Below, piece after piece: positions 1-5,859 of a stretch of DNA of 7,078 bases. Location: NCBI GenBank assembly GCA_903944295.1, contig CAJARA010000098.1, forward strand, positions 1 through 7,078, given 5' to 3'. A model generated the notes under the pieces. It did no database searches, had not been told where the DNA came from, and was given only the letters and a program-made list of their open reading frames with translations. Position 1 is the first letter of the stretch. Each line of letters starts with the position of its first letter. The stretch comes from an uncultured Chloroflexota bacterium (GTDB taxonomy: Bacteria; Chloroflexota; Limnocylindria; Limnocylindrales; Limnocylindraceae). The translations under genes were made by a program, and so were the position numbers.

Positions 1-143
1 CCTGCGGCGATCGCCTCTTCAATGGCGTACTGGATTGCCGGGCGATCAACGATTGGGAGGAGCTCCTTCGGCACCGCCTTCGTTGCGGGGAGGAAGCGTG
101 TCCCCCAGCCGGCAACGGGGAGGACTGCGGTGCGGATGTTCAT
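1..143 (-). CDS. galU: UTP--glucose-1-phosphate uridylyltransferase, N-terminal part
   Basis: Only the first 47 codons lie in the window; the gene runs off the left edge, and family members are usually about 290 aa. The enzyme makes UDP-glucose from UTP and glucose-1-phosphate in the cytoplasm, feeding cell-envelope sugars and glycan synthesis. Visible residues include the nucleotide-binding signature AGWGTRFLPATKA (about residues 11-23) followed by PKELLPIVDRPAIQY, which is the classic GalU/RmlA-type nucleotidyltransferase N-terminus; the KAxPKELLP wording points to GalU rather than RmlA. The ATG at 143 is supported by a GGAGG ribosome binding site 5 nt upstream and by the start of homology at residue 5-7. 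It lies 55 bp downstream of a membrane protein gene on the same strand and could be co-transcribed with it or use its own -10-like TATCCT. Confidence 0.9.
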   Translation of the reverse strand, partial: MNIRTAVLPVAGWGTRFLPATKAVPKELLPIVDRPAIQYAIEEAIAA

Positions 144-148
144 GTCTG

Positions 149-153
149 CCTCC
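149..153 (-). promoter_or_regulatory. Ribosome binding site of galU
   Basis: GGAGG on the minus strand, 5 nt before the galU ATG. It is one of only two strong Shine-Dalgarno sequences in the window, and it shows that this host uses leadered initiation alongside the leaderless-looking starts elsewhere. Confidence 0.75.
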
Positions 154-182
154 GTGTGGGCCTCTCGGTGGGGTTGGATCTC

Positions 183-188
183 AGGATA
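183..188 (-). promoter_or_regulatory. Candidate -10 element for galU
   Basis: TATCCT on the minus strand matches the TANNNT pattern seen before other genes here. It would start a leader of about 33 nt containing the GGAGG site. I see no convincing -35 at 16-18 nt upstream. The upstream gene ends at 199, so read-through transcription is the alternative. Confidence 0.4.
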
Positions 189-198
189 GCAGCCACCC

Positions 199-1239
199 CT
201 ACGCCCCCTCTTCTCCTCGCACTCGGCGCAGGGAGGCGCGCAGCGGTGCGCCAACGAGCGGCAGGGTGATCTCGTCTGGATCGTCAACGCTGGCGAGGAA
301 TCCGATCAGCAGGAGGAGTGCGCCGAGCGCCTTCCCGAGTTCATACACCTCGGTAGATCCGGTTCGACTCAGCGTGTCGGTGAGACTCGGAAAGAAGGCG
401 CCGAGCGCAATGAGCAGCGTTGCGGGGACGCGACGATTCAGCGTGCCGTTACGCCACGCCAAAGCTGCGAGCGGGAGACTCTTTACAAAGTTCACGGCAA
501 TAGCGAACGGCGCAATCGCTAAGTTAAAGAGGAGCTCATCGCCGCGCTGTCGCGGATCGCTCGAGTACGGAAGTGCGCGAACTTTTGGCATGAAGACGTA
601 CGCGGAGAAGAGCGCACCGGTGAGAAGCGCAAACGCCCCACTGATATTCAAGAGTGGCGTGAGGAGCCGAAGTGCTGGCGGCAAGAGGAGTGCAATCGGT
701 GCACCAGTTTGCGGATCTGTTGCCCAGCCTGGTGCTGGCAGTTGCGCTGTAGCAACGAGTGGGAGTGCAACGGCACTGAGAAGTAGGACGAGCCCAACGG
801 CGATGCGGCCCCACCGCGCACTGCCGAGATACGCCAGCCATGCAATAGAGACTGCCGCAGACCAGGCGAGAAGTGCGTAGACGAGCGCCGTTGGTCCAGC
901 AGCTGGATCTTCAAGGCGTCGCGCAACGAGGATCGTGAAGAGGCCGGCGAGCCCGAGACATGCCGAATACCAGTAGCCGAATCGCGTCTTTGAGAGCAGC
1001 AAGACGGTTCCGGTGCCGAGCCATCCAGCGGTCCAGACGGCGCCAGTGAGATACCAGACGCGATACAACGGTTCGCTCCACCCGATAAAACCTGCGAGTG
1101 TTTCGGCGGCTGCGGCGGCTGCGAAAGCGGTTGCACCAATTGCCCATGCGAGTTGATACGGAGCACGGCGGAACCGATACTGGTTAAAGAGGAGTGCCGC
1201 AAAGAGTGCGGCGGTGAGCGTGGTGAGTAGGGAGATCAC
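199..1239 (-). CDS. Multi-pass membrane protein of unknown function
   Basis: 346 aa, starting with GTG. I do not recognise the family with certainty. The protein is mostly hydrophobic, with about nine or ten likely membrane helices (roughly residues 2-19, 29-48, 60-81, 90-107, 117-138, 145-164, 196-216, 237-260, 272-289 and 303-318). Loops carry basic patches (YRFRR near 21-25, the RRV/R-rich tail near 338-341), and an acidic-aromatic segment WSEPLYRVWYLTGAVWTAGW lies at 54-73. The C-terminus (about 319-346) is soluble and charged. No catalytic motif or transporter signature is evident. The start sits 12 bp after the stop of the upstream cysteine protein gene, so the two are probably one transcript, with galU possibly behind. 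The Shine-Dalgarno signal is weak (only GGA), which fits translation by read-on from the upstream gene. Confidence 0.8.
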   Translation of the reverse strand: MISLLTTLTAALFAALLFNQYRFRRAPYQLAWAIGATAFAAAAAAETLAGFIGWSEPLYRVWYLTGAVWTAGWLGTGTVLLLSKTRFGYWYSACLGLAGLFTILVARRLEDPAAGPTALVYALLAWSAAVSIAWLAYLGSARWGRIAVGLVLLLSAVALPLVATAQLPAPGWATDPQTGAPIALLLPPALRLLTPLLNISGAFALLTGALFSAYVFMPKVRALPYSSDPRQRGDELLFNLAIAPFAIAVNFVKSLPLAALAWRNGTLNRRVPATLLIALGAFFPSLTDTLSRTGSTEVYELGKALGALLLLIGFLASVDDPDEITLPLVGAPLRASLRRVRGEEGA

Positions 1240-1251
1240 GCTCGGTCCGGC

Positions 1252-1611
1252 CTACGCCGGAAGAAACTCGTGGTCACTCTGGTGAAGCCCGTCGCAGAGT
1301 CCAAGGGCAGCTCCTGCTTCAGCGCTCGTTAGCTGCACGGGTCGCATGATCTCGCGAACTGAACTCTGCGCGCAGAAGTACCAGCCGTTCGCCGCCATCC
1401 ACTGAGATGGGCATGCTGGCTTTGCGCAGAATTGGAACGGGCCGGGGTTGATCGGCGAGGCGCTCTCAAATGAGGGGGCAACCTCCGTGGCGATGATGTC
1501 CAACACGCTGACGCGGAACGGCGTGCCGCTGATCGGTTGACGACAGCCCTCACAGCGAATGCCGCTGTTCTCCGTCACGATCGTTGGAATCTTGATGCCC
1601 ATGATCTCCAT
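1252..1611 (-). CDS. Small protein with a four-cysteine, zinc-site-like module
   Basis: 119 aa from the ATG at 1611. A longer reading from a TTG at 1665 is open but less likely, because TACGAT ends exactly 6 nt before ATG 1611, the same arrangement seen at argS. The protein is predicted to be cytosolic, with no membrane segment. Cysteines stand as CEGC at residues 20-23 and C62/C67 (FCAKPAC), with two more at C80 and C106; this spacing suggests a metal-binding knuckle pair (treble clef or zinc ribbon). The segment RCEGCRQPISGTPFRVSV resembles the start of the 71-aa protein at 6849. The function is unknown and no enzyme motif is seen. It is the first gene of the leftward unit and lies 12 bp ahead of the membrane protein gene. 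Confidence 0.75.
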   Translation of the reverse strand: MEIMGIKIPTIVTENSGIRCEGCRQPISGTPFRVSVLDIIATEVAPSFESASPINPGPFQFCAKPACPSQWMAANGWYFCAQSSVREIMRPVQLTSAEAGAALGLCDGLHQSDHEFLPA

Positions 1612-1617
1612 GCCTGA

Positions 1618-1623
1618 ATCGTA
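1618..1623 (-). promoter_or_regulatory. Candidate -10 element, leaderless start of the cysteine protein gene
   Basis: TACGAT on the minus strand, followed by TCAGGC and then ATG at 1611. The hexamer-to-ATG gap of 6 nt would put +1 on the start codon. A weak -35-like CCGACA stands exactly 17 nt upstream (minus strand, 1641-1646). No Shine-Dalgarno sequence is present. Confidence 0.55.
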
Positions 1624-1670
1624 CCCGAGCAGGGGCGGGGTGTCGGCGCCCACAAATAGGCGCAAGGTCG

Positions 1671-1676
1671 TACCCT
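1671..1676 (+). promoter_or_regulatory. Candidate -10 element, leaderless start of the 110-aa membrane protein gene
   Basis: TACCCT, then ACAGAG, then ATG at 1683. The 6-nt gap puts the predicted +1 on the start codon, and no Shine-Dalgarno sequence is present. The opposite-strand promoter's -10 lies 47 bp away, so this is a back-to-back promoter pair in a 71-bp gap. Confidence 0.55.
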
Positions 1677-1682
1677 ACAGAG

Positions 1683-2015
1683 ATGAGCCAGAACCGTGGG
1701 CGTCGTATTCGAGGTGTGGTCTCTCTCGGCACGGGGGTGGCCGTGGTCGTGGCGCTCGGCGCCTCGCTCCTCTACTTCCTCTGGGTTGCCAGCATCCGCA
1801 ACGCGGATCAGATCGGCCAGCTCTCCATCGGTACCTTTGTTGTTGGGATCGCCTGCGCCTTCGCGGCGCTGATGCTCGCCTTCAGCATGATCCGTGCCAT
1901 CCGACGCGCTGAAGACGGGCGAGCGCTGCTCGCCGCGCTCCTCGCCGGTGGCTTCGCGATCGCCGCAGCGGCCGCCCTCGCCGCCTCGGACGTGCTCGGC
2001 AAGCTCGCCAGTTAA
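1683..2015 (+). CDS. Small three-helix membrane protein, unknown function
   Basis: 110 aa. The N-terminus is strongly basic (NRGRRIRG, residues 4-11). Three likely membrane helices follow, at about residues 12-36, 48-70 and 81-101, separated by short polar loops (SIRNADQIGQ at 37-46, RAIRRAEDGR at 71-80). The positive-inside rule puts the N-terminus and the second loop in the cytoplasm. The last helix is alanine-rich, and the tail SDVLGKLAS is short and polar. No known motif is evident. Third positions are very GC-rich, as elsewhere in the window. The gene stands upstream of tRNA-Glu, with a small hairpin and a tRNA promoter between them. The start is supported by the leaderless promoter spacing. 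Confidence 0.75.
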   Translation: MSQNRGRRIRGVVSLGTGVAVVVALGASLLYFLWVASIRNADQIGQLSIGTFVVGIACAFAALMLAFSMIRAIRRAEDGRALLAALLAGGFAIAAAAALAASDVLGKLAS

Positions 2016-2023
2016 CCCTTCGC

Positions 2024-2040
2024 GCCCCCCTCTTTGGGGC
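2024..2040 (+). terminator. Small GC hairpin after the 110-aa gene, possible terminator
   Basis: GCCCC at 2024-2028 pairs with GGGGC at 2036-2040 around a 7-nt loop, 8 bp after the TAA stop. There is no T-tract, so intrinsic termination would be weak; it may only separate this mRNA from the tRNA unit. Confidence 0.3.
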
Positions 2041-2059
2041 CGCCACGGCGGTCGGATGC

Positions 2060-2065
2060 TACCCT
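2060..2065 (+). promoter_or_regulatory. Candidate -10 element for tRNA-Glu
   Basis: TACCCT, identical to the hexamer before the 110-aa gene. It would start transcription near 2072, leaving about 5 nt of 5' leader before the tRNA, to be removed by RNase P. No good -35 is seen. Confidence 0.5.
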
Positions 2066-2076
2066 CGCGTTCGCGC

Positions 2077-2153
2077 GCCCCTATCGTCTAGCGGCCTAGG
2101 ACGCCACCCTTTCAAGGTGGAGATCACGGGTTCGAATCCCGTTGGGGGCACCA
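2077..2153 (+). tRNA. tRNA-Glu (anticodon UUC)
   Basis: A full cloverleaf can be drawn. The acceptor stem is GCCCCTA (2077-2083) with TGGGGGC (2143-2149), seven pairs including one G-T wobble. The D stem is GTC/GAC. The anticodon stem is CCACC/GGTGG around loop CTTTCAA, giving anticodon TTC at 2111-2113 (reads GAA and GAG). The T arm is ACGGG-TTCGAAT-CCCGT. The discriminator is A2150, and the CCA end (2151-2153) is encoded. Besides translation, Glu-tRNA supplies the C5 pathway to tetrapyrroles in many bacteria. No integrase or duplicated tRNA 3' end is seen nearby, so there is no sign of use as an attachment site. Confidence 0.97.
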
Positions 2154-2184
2154 CTCCACCCAGGACGAGCGCCGCTCGGCGTGC

Positions 2185-2190
2185 CATCCT
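2185..2190 (+). promoter_or_regulatory. Candidate -10 element, leaderless start of the 117-aa membrane protein gene
   Basis: CATCCT, then GAGCGC, then ATG at 2197: the same 6-nt spacing as the other unit-leading genes and no Shine-Dalgarno sequence. It lies 32 nt after the tRNA CCA end, so this gene could also be read from the tRNA promoter. Confidence 0.45.
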
Positions 2191-2196
2191 GAGCGC

Positions 2197-2550
2197 ATGC
2201 CGATCAGCATCGTTGCCTTCCTCACGTACGCACTCCTCCTCCTCGCTGGGCTCGGCCTCACACTCGGTCGGATCGTTGAGCAGGCGACCAACGCGCCGAT
2301 CACTCTGCAGGGCGTTGTCTGGATGGCGCTGATCGCCGCCTGCATCTTCACCATCACCCTTGTGATCCAACGAAAGGGGGCGGGGCGAGGATTCGCCATC
2401 GGACTCAGCACGATCCTGATCCCAGCTGGCCCGCTGATTGCGCTCACCCTTGGCAATTGGCTCCCAGGCCTCCCGCCGATTCTTCTTGCACTTCTCTTAA
2501 TCCGAGGGCTTCGTGGCGCCAGAGCACGGAAATGGTTGAACGAGATATGA
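2197..2550 (+). CDS. Small membrane protein, unknown function
   Basis: 117 aa with about four hydrophobic stretches (residues 5-24, 37-57, 66-84 and 88-103) and a basic C-terminal tail (RGLRGARARKW, 103-113), so a small integral membrane protein with a cytoplasmic tail is likely. The loop at 58-64 is QRKGAGR. I do not recognise a family or a functional motif. Its stop codon TGA overlaps the ATG of the PHP phosphatase gene (ATGA at 2547-2550), so the two are translationally coupled and probably transcribed together. Whether they work together is not shown by the sequence. Confidence 0.75.
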   Translation: MPISIVAFLTYALLLLAGLGLTLGRIVEQATNAPITLQGVVWMALIAACIFTITLVIQRKGAGRGFAIGLSTILIPAGPLIALTLGNWLPGLPPILLALLLIRGLRGARARKWLNEI

Positions 2551-3413
2551 GTGGCGACGAGCGACCGAAAGAGCTTGCACTGAGCGGCACCTTTGATCTG
2601 CCGCTGGATGTGCATCTCCATACGCTCTTGTCGCCAGATTCGTCTGTCCCAGTAGACGTGTATCCAGCACTCGCCATTGCACTTGGGATGCCGCGCATCG
2701 CGATCACTGATCACCTTGATTTTGATCCGCGTGAACCGGGCACAACGCTTGCGCCACATGAGCGCCGTGTGGAGGTGATTGAAGATTTACGACGAAGGTT
2801 CGGCGACAAGATTGAGATCCTGCTCGGTGTGGAGATCACCTATGAACGCGCGTATGAATCCGACATTCGTGAGCATCTGAAGCGGCGCCAGTACGACCTT
2901 ACGATTGGGAGCGTGCACCCAGGGATTGATTCGCCATTTAAGCGCTCTCGCACAGAAGTCTTCGCCGGGAGTGATGCGAACGTGACAGCACCGTACTTCG
3001 ATGAAGTGCTTGGCGCTGTGGAGAGCGGCCTCTTTGACATCCTTGGCCACGCTGATTATGTGCGGAAGTATGTCTTCCCACACATCACCACAGACCGATT
3101 TGAAGCGGCACCAGAACTTTACGAACCGTTCTTACAAGCATTGGTAAAGACCGGGACGGCGCTCGAGATCAATAGCTCTGGCTGGCGTCAACGCACCGGC
3201 GTCTGCTATCCGCTTCCACAAGCGGTTGCACGCTACAAGGAGCTTGGCGGCAAGTACATCGTCACTGGTTCCGATGCGCATGAGCCCGACTGGTTTGCAC
3301 TGAACTTCGATCGCGCACGCGACCTGTTGCTTGAGACCGGATTCGATGAGCTGGCAACGAAGCGCTGGAAGAGCGCCGGTGAGCACTGGCCAGTGACGCC
3401 GACGAAGGGTTAA
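2547..3413 (+). CDS. PHP-family phosphatase, histidinol-phosphatase (HisJ/HisK)-like
   Basis: 288 aa from the ATG that overlaps the preceding stop; an ATG 15 nt upstream in frame is an alternative. All PHP-domain metal motifs are visible in order: DVHLHT (H23, H25), ITDH (D55, H56), GVEIT (E96), IGSVH (H124), GHAD (H168) and GSDAH (D243, H245). EINSSG at 207-212 and the overall length fit the histidinol-phosphatase branch, which removes phosphate from L-histidinol-phosphate in histidine biosynthesis using a trinuclear metal site in the cytoplasm. The active site looks complete. No other his gene is in the window, so the substrate is inferred from family resemblance only; another small phosphoester is possible. 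The gene ends 16 bp from the convergent gene on the other strand. Confidence 0.85.
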   Translation: MSGDERPKELALSGTFDLPLDVHLHTLLSPDSSVPVDVYPALAIALGMPRIAITDHLDFDPREPGTTLAPHERRVEVIEDLRRRFGDKIEILLGVEITYERAYESDIREHLKRRQYDLTIGSVHPGIDSPFKRSRTEVFAGSDANVTAPYFDEVLGAVESGLFDILGHADYVRKYVFPHITTDRFEAAPELYEPFLQALVKTGTALEINSSGWRQRTGVCYPLPQAVARYKELGGKYIVTGSDAHEPDWFALNFDRARDLLLETGFDELATKRWKSAGEHWPVTPTKG

Positions 3414-3429
3414 TCCAGAGCTACGAGAT

Positions 3430-3951
3430 TCAGTCCGGCGGAAGCGTTGGGTCCGCGGTAGAGAATCCTCGCTCGGTTGCAAGCGCAACACCACCGCGCT
3501 GATCCACCAAGACGTAGGCGCGAATCACATCGAGCGAATCGCCCGCTGGGATCTCCATCGTTGGGCGAACGTCATCGGTGACGATGAGCCAGTAGACGCC
3601 GCTAAGCGCTACGTCGTCAGAACCTGCGCTGGTGAGCGTGATGAGTCGAACGCGCGGCGTTGCTCCGATCGGCGCATTGGCTGAGCGTGCGGCGCGCACC
3701 GCGCTCTGCGGGGAGATCCCAGCGAGGACGGTGTCAGCGGTGACCGCCTCCCATCCGGCGGGGAGCGGGAGGTCGAGTGGCCGAATACGGTCCGCCTGCG
3801 CGCGGAGGAGGAGTGCGCCAACGATGAAGGCGGTGGCGAGGAGGAGCGCGACGCGAGCGATCTGCCCGCGGCTTACTGGCGTGGCGATCTCTACCCCCGC
3901 AGGGGGCGGCGTAGCGGGTGGCTGGGTTACGGGCGACTCGTTCTGGCTCAT
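3430..3951 (-). CDS. Single-pass membrane-anchored protein, unknown function
   Basis: 173 aa from the ATG at 3951. A GTG 24 nt further upstream extends the frame but lacks support, while CACGAT ends exactly 6 nt before ATG 3951. The N-terminal 28 residues are polar and proline-rich (PPATPPPAG at 11-19), then a basic stretch leads to one membrane helix (about 34-49), leaving a soluble domain of about 120 residues that should be outside the membrane. That domain is rich in beta-prone segments (VRLITLTSAG, GVYWLIVTDD, IRAYVLVDQRGG) and resembles a small sensor or lipoprotein-like domain, but no family is recognised. There is no lipobox cysteine. It is divergent from argS across 39 bp and convergent with the PHP gene. 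Confidence 0.75.
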   Translation of the reverse strand: MSQNESPVTQPPATPPPAGVEIATPVSRGQIARVALLLATAFIVGALLLRAQADRIRPLDLPLPAGWEAVTADTVLAGISPQSAVRAARSANAPIGATPRVRLITLTSAGSDDVALSGVYWLIVTDDVRPTMEIPAGDSLDVIRAYVLVDQRGGVALATERGFSTADPTLPPD

Positions 3952-3957
3952 AGCGCC

Positions 3958-3963
3958 ATCGTG
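3958..3963 (-). promoter_or_regulatory. Candidate -10 element, leaderless start of the 173-aa protein gene
   Basis: CACGAT on the minus strand, then GGCGCT, then ATG at 3951. The spacing is 6 nt with no Shine-Dalgarno sequence. Its -35 zone falls on the argS -10 element. Confidence 0.45.
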
Positions 3964-3978
3964 CCAGAGTTTCACGGC

Positions 3979-3984
3979 TACGAT
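3979..3984 (+). promoter_or_regulatory. Candidate -10 element, leaderless start of argS
   Basis: TACGAT, then TCAGCC, then ATG at 3991. The 15-nt block TACGATTCAGCCATG differs at one base from the block before the cysteine protein gene (1609-1623, minus strand). There is no Shine-Dalgarno sequence and no clear -35. Confidence 0.55.
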
Positions 3985-3990
3985 TCAGCC

Positions 3991-5805
3991 ATGACAAAAC
4001 AAGGGGCCACCCCAGACGGAGCTGAGCGCGCCGCCGCGCTCCCACGCGACCCGCTCCTTGGAACTCCGCTTCGTCACGTCGTGCGCGACGCCATCGGCCG
4101 CGCCCTCCGCCGAGCGATCGCCTCAGGAGCGCTCCCTGGCCCAGAAGATGCGGCGGCCCTCGATGCGCTCATCCATGGAATCGAAGTTGAAGTCCCTGCA
4201 AGTAGCGACCACGGTGACTACGCCTCAAACATTGCAATGAAATCAAGCAAGCTGCTGAAGCGCGCGCCGGCGCAGATCGCCGCGGCGATCGTTGCAGAGT
4301 TGGCTGCGGAGGCGGGAGAGAGGATCCACGGTGGTGATGGTGCGCTCGGACCGATCGCGAGCGCCAGCGTTGCCGGTCCCGGCTTCCTCAACGTACGACT
4401 CCGCGCCGGACTGCTCGCCGATCTCCTTGACGCCATGATCGCCGCGCCAAACGCATGGGGCCACCTTGCTCACAACACTAAGGAGAAAGCACTGCGTGTC
4501 AATGTGGAGTTTGTCTCGGCGAATCCAACCGGACCGCTCACCGTTGGCAATGCGCGCGGCGCATTTGTTGGCGATCTCCTCTCGCGCGTGCTTGAGGCGG
4601 CAGGGCAAGAAGTAACGCGTGAGTATTACTTCAACGACTTTGGTGAGCAGGTGCGCCGACTCGGCGAAAGCGTGATCGCCCTGCGCGATGGAGAAGCGGT
4701 AGCGGAAGATGGGTACAAAGGCGACTACGTTGCCGAACTAGCCACCGCAATTCCACCAGATGTTGCAACGCGCGCGTCAGCGGCTCGTGCGTCAGGAACC
4801 ACGAGCACTGATGACGATGAGGTTGCGGTAATCGGAAAGTGGTCATCAGAACGCATTCGCCTTGGAATTCAGGCGTCACTTGCGGCGCTTGGTGTGGAGT
4901 TTGATGTCTGGCGATCAGAAGGTTCGCTCTACACCGAAGGGTTTGTGGATCGCGCCATTGAGAAGCTGCGCGCCGCCGGATGGCTGGAGGAGCGCGATGG
5001 CGCACTCTGGTTCAAGAGCACGGCGTTTGGCGATGACAAGGATCGCGTCATCAAGAAGTCGACCGGCGCGTACACCTACTTCGGCTCCGACATTGGGTAC
5101 GTTGAAGAGAAGTTTGGCCGCGGATTTGACCACCTTGTCTACGTCTGGGGCGCCGACCATCACGGCACTGTTGCGCGCGTGCGCAATGCTGGCGAGGCGC
5201 TCGGTTACGCGAAAGAACATATGGAGATGCTGCTCGTTGCTTGGGTGCGCTTTGTGCGTGATGGTGTGGAGATGAGCATGTCAAAGCGCGCCGGAACATT
5301 CGTCACGTTGGATGAGTTGCTTGAAGAGATCGGCGTGGATTCGGCGCGCTGGTACTTTGCTTCGCGCAGTGCGAGCACCGCGATCGACTTTGACATCAAG
5401 GCTGCCACCGCGCGCAATAGCGAGAACCCTGTCTACTACGCGCAGTACGCACATGCGCGCATGCAGTCAATTCTGCGCAAGGGCGAAGCTGAAGGGATGA
5501 AAGCATCGGAGAGCATCGGCGATCTCCTCAACGACGAGGCCACTCCAGATGCAAAGCTTGCGCGCGTGATCGTGCGCCTCCCAGAAGTTGTTGAGGATGC
5601 TGCAGCGCATCACGAGACGCAGGGGGTGACCACGTACGCAACAGAGCTCGCCACCGCCTTCTCCGCCTTCTACCGCGACGCAAAGGTGGTGGACGCAAGC
5701 GCCGTGACGCTCTCCTCCCAGCGCCTCCGCCTGGTAGCGGCGGCGGCCACCAGCCTCGCCGCCTCCCTCCGCCTCCTCGGGATCTCCGCCCCCGCCGAGA
5801 TGTAG
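3991..5805 (+). CDS. argS: Arginyl-tRNA synthetase
   Basis: 604 aa from ATG 3991; a GTG at 3961 extends the frame but would overlap the promoter. The enzyme charges tRNA-Arg with arginine using ATP, in the cytoplasm. Domains in order are: the ArgRS N-terminal tRNA-recognition domain (about 26-150, with GDYASNIAM at 75-83), the class Ia catalytic core (about 165-440), and the alpha-helical DALR anticodon-binding domain to the end. Core landmarks are VEFVSANPTGPL at 172-183, YYFNDFGEQ at 212-220, YTYFGSDIGY, VWGADHHG, and MSKR at 430-433 for the KMSKS loop. The HIGH motif reads TVGN (184-187), so both histidines are missing; everything else looks intact and the gene is presumably functional. 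An acidic, low-complexity stretch lies near 262-277 (TSTDDDE), inside the catalytic domain. Length is slightly above the usual 550-600 aa. Confidence 0.95.
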   Translation: MTKQGATPDGAERAAALPRDPLLGTPLRHVVRDAIGRALRRAIASGALPGPEDAAALDALIHGIEVEVPASSDHGDYASNIAMKSSKLLKRAPAQIAAAIVAELAAEAGERIHGGDGALGPIASASVAGPGFLNVRLRAGLLADLLDAMIAAPNAWGHLAHNTKEKALRVNVEFVSANPTGPLTVGNARGAFVGDLLSRVLEAAGQEVTREYYFNDFGEQVRRLGESVIALRDGEAVAEDGYKGDYVAELATAIPPDVATRASAARASGTTSTDDDEVAVIGKWSSERIRLGIQASLAALGVEFDVWRSEGSLYTEGFVDRAIEKLRAAGWLEERDGALWFKSTAFGDDKDRVIKKSTGAYTYFGSDIGYVEEKFGRGFDHLVYVWGADHHGTVARVRNAGEALGYAKEHMEMLLVAWVRFVRDGVEMSMSKRAGTFVTLDELLEEIGVDSARWYFASRSASTAIDFDIKAATARNSENPVYYAQYAHARMQSILRKGEAEGMKASESIGDLLNDEATPDAKLARVIVRLPEVVEDAAAHHETQGVTTYATELATAFSAFYRDAKVVDASAVTLSSQRLRLVAAAATSLAASLRLLGISAPAEM

Positions 5806-5808
5806 GCC

Positions 5809-5821
5809 CGCCCTCGGGGCG
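5809..5821 (+). terminator. GC hairpin just after argS, possible terminator
   Basis: CGCCC (5809-5813) pairs with GGGCG (5817-5821) around TCG, starting 3 bp after the stop. A second small stem, GCCC/GGGC, follows at 5823-5835. No T-tract follows either stem, so termination strength is uncertain. Confidence 0.4.
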
Positions 5822-5859
5822 AGCCCTGGAGGGGCGTGAAGCATTGAGAAGTCTTTACC

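Noticed and set aside
35..880. Long plus-strand open frame (281 codons)
   Set aside because: It lies opposite the start of galU and the 346-aa membrane protein gene, its product is Arg/Ser/Pro-rich low complexity, and it is the complement shadow of hydrophobic, GC-rich codons.
1612..1665. TTG-started N-terminal extension of the cysteine protein
   Set aside because: No ribosome binding site, and it would place the TACGAT promoter-like element inside the coding sequence; ATG 1611 fits the shared start pattern.
2077..2153. tRNA-Glu as an integration site
   Set aside because: No integrase, no direct repeat of the tRNA 3' end and no change in gene content around it.
3414..3429. Bidirectional terminator between the convergent PHP and 173-aa genes
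   Set aside because: The 16-bp gap contains no inverted repeat or T-tract.
3961..3990. GTG-started N-terminal extension of argS
   Set aside because: It overlaps both promoter candidates, has no ribosome binding site, and homology to ArgRS begins later.
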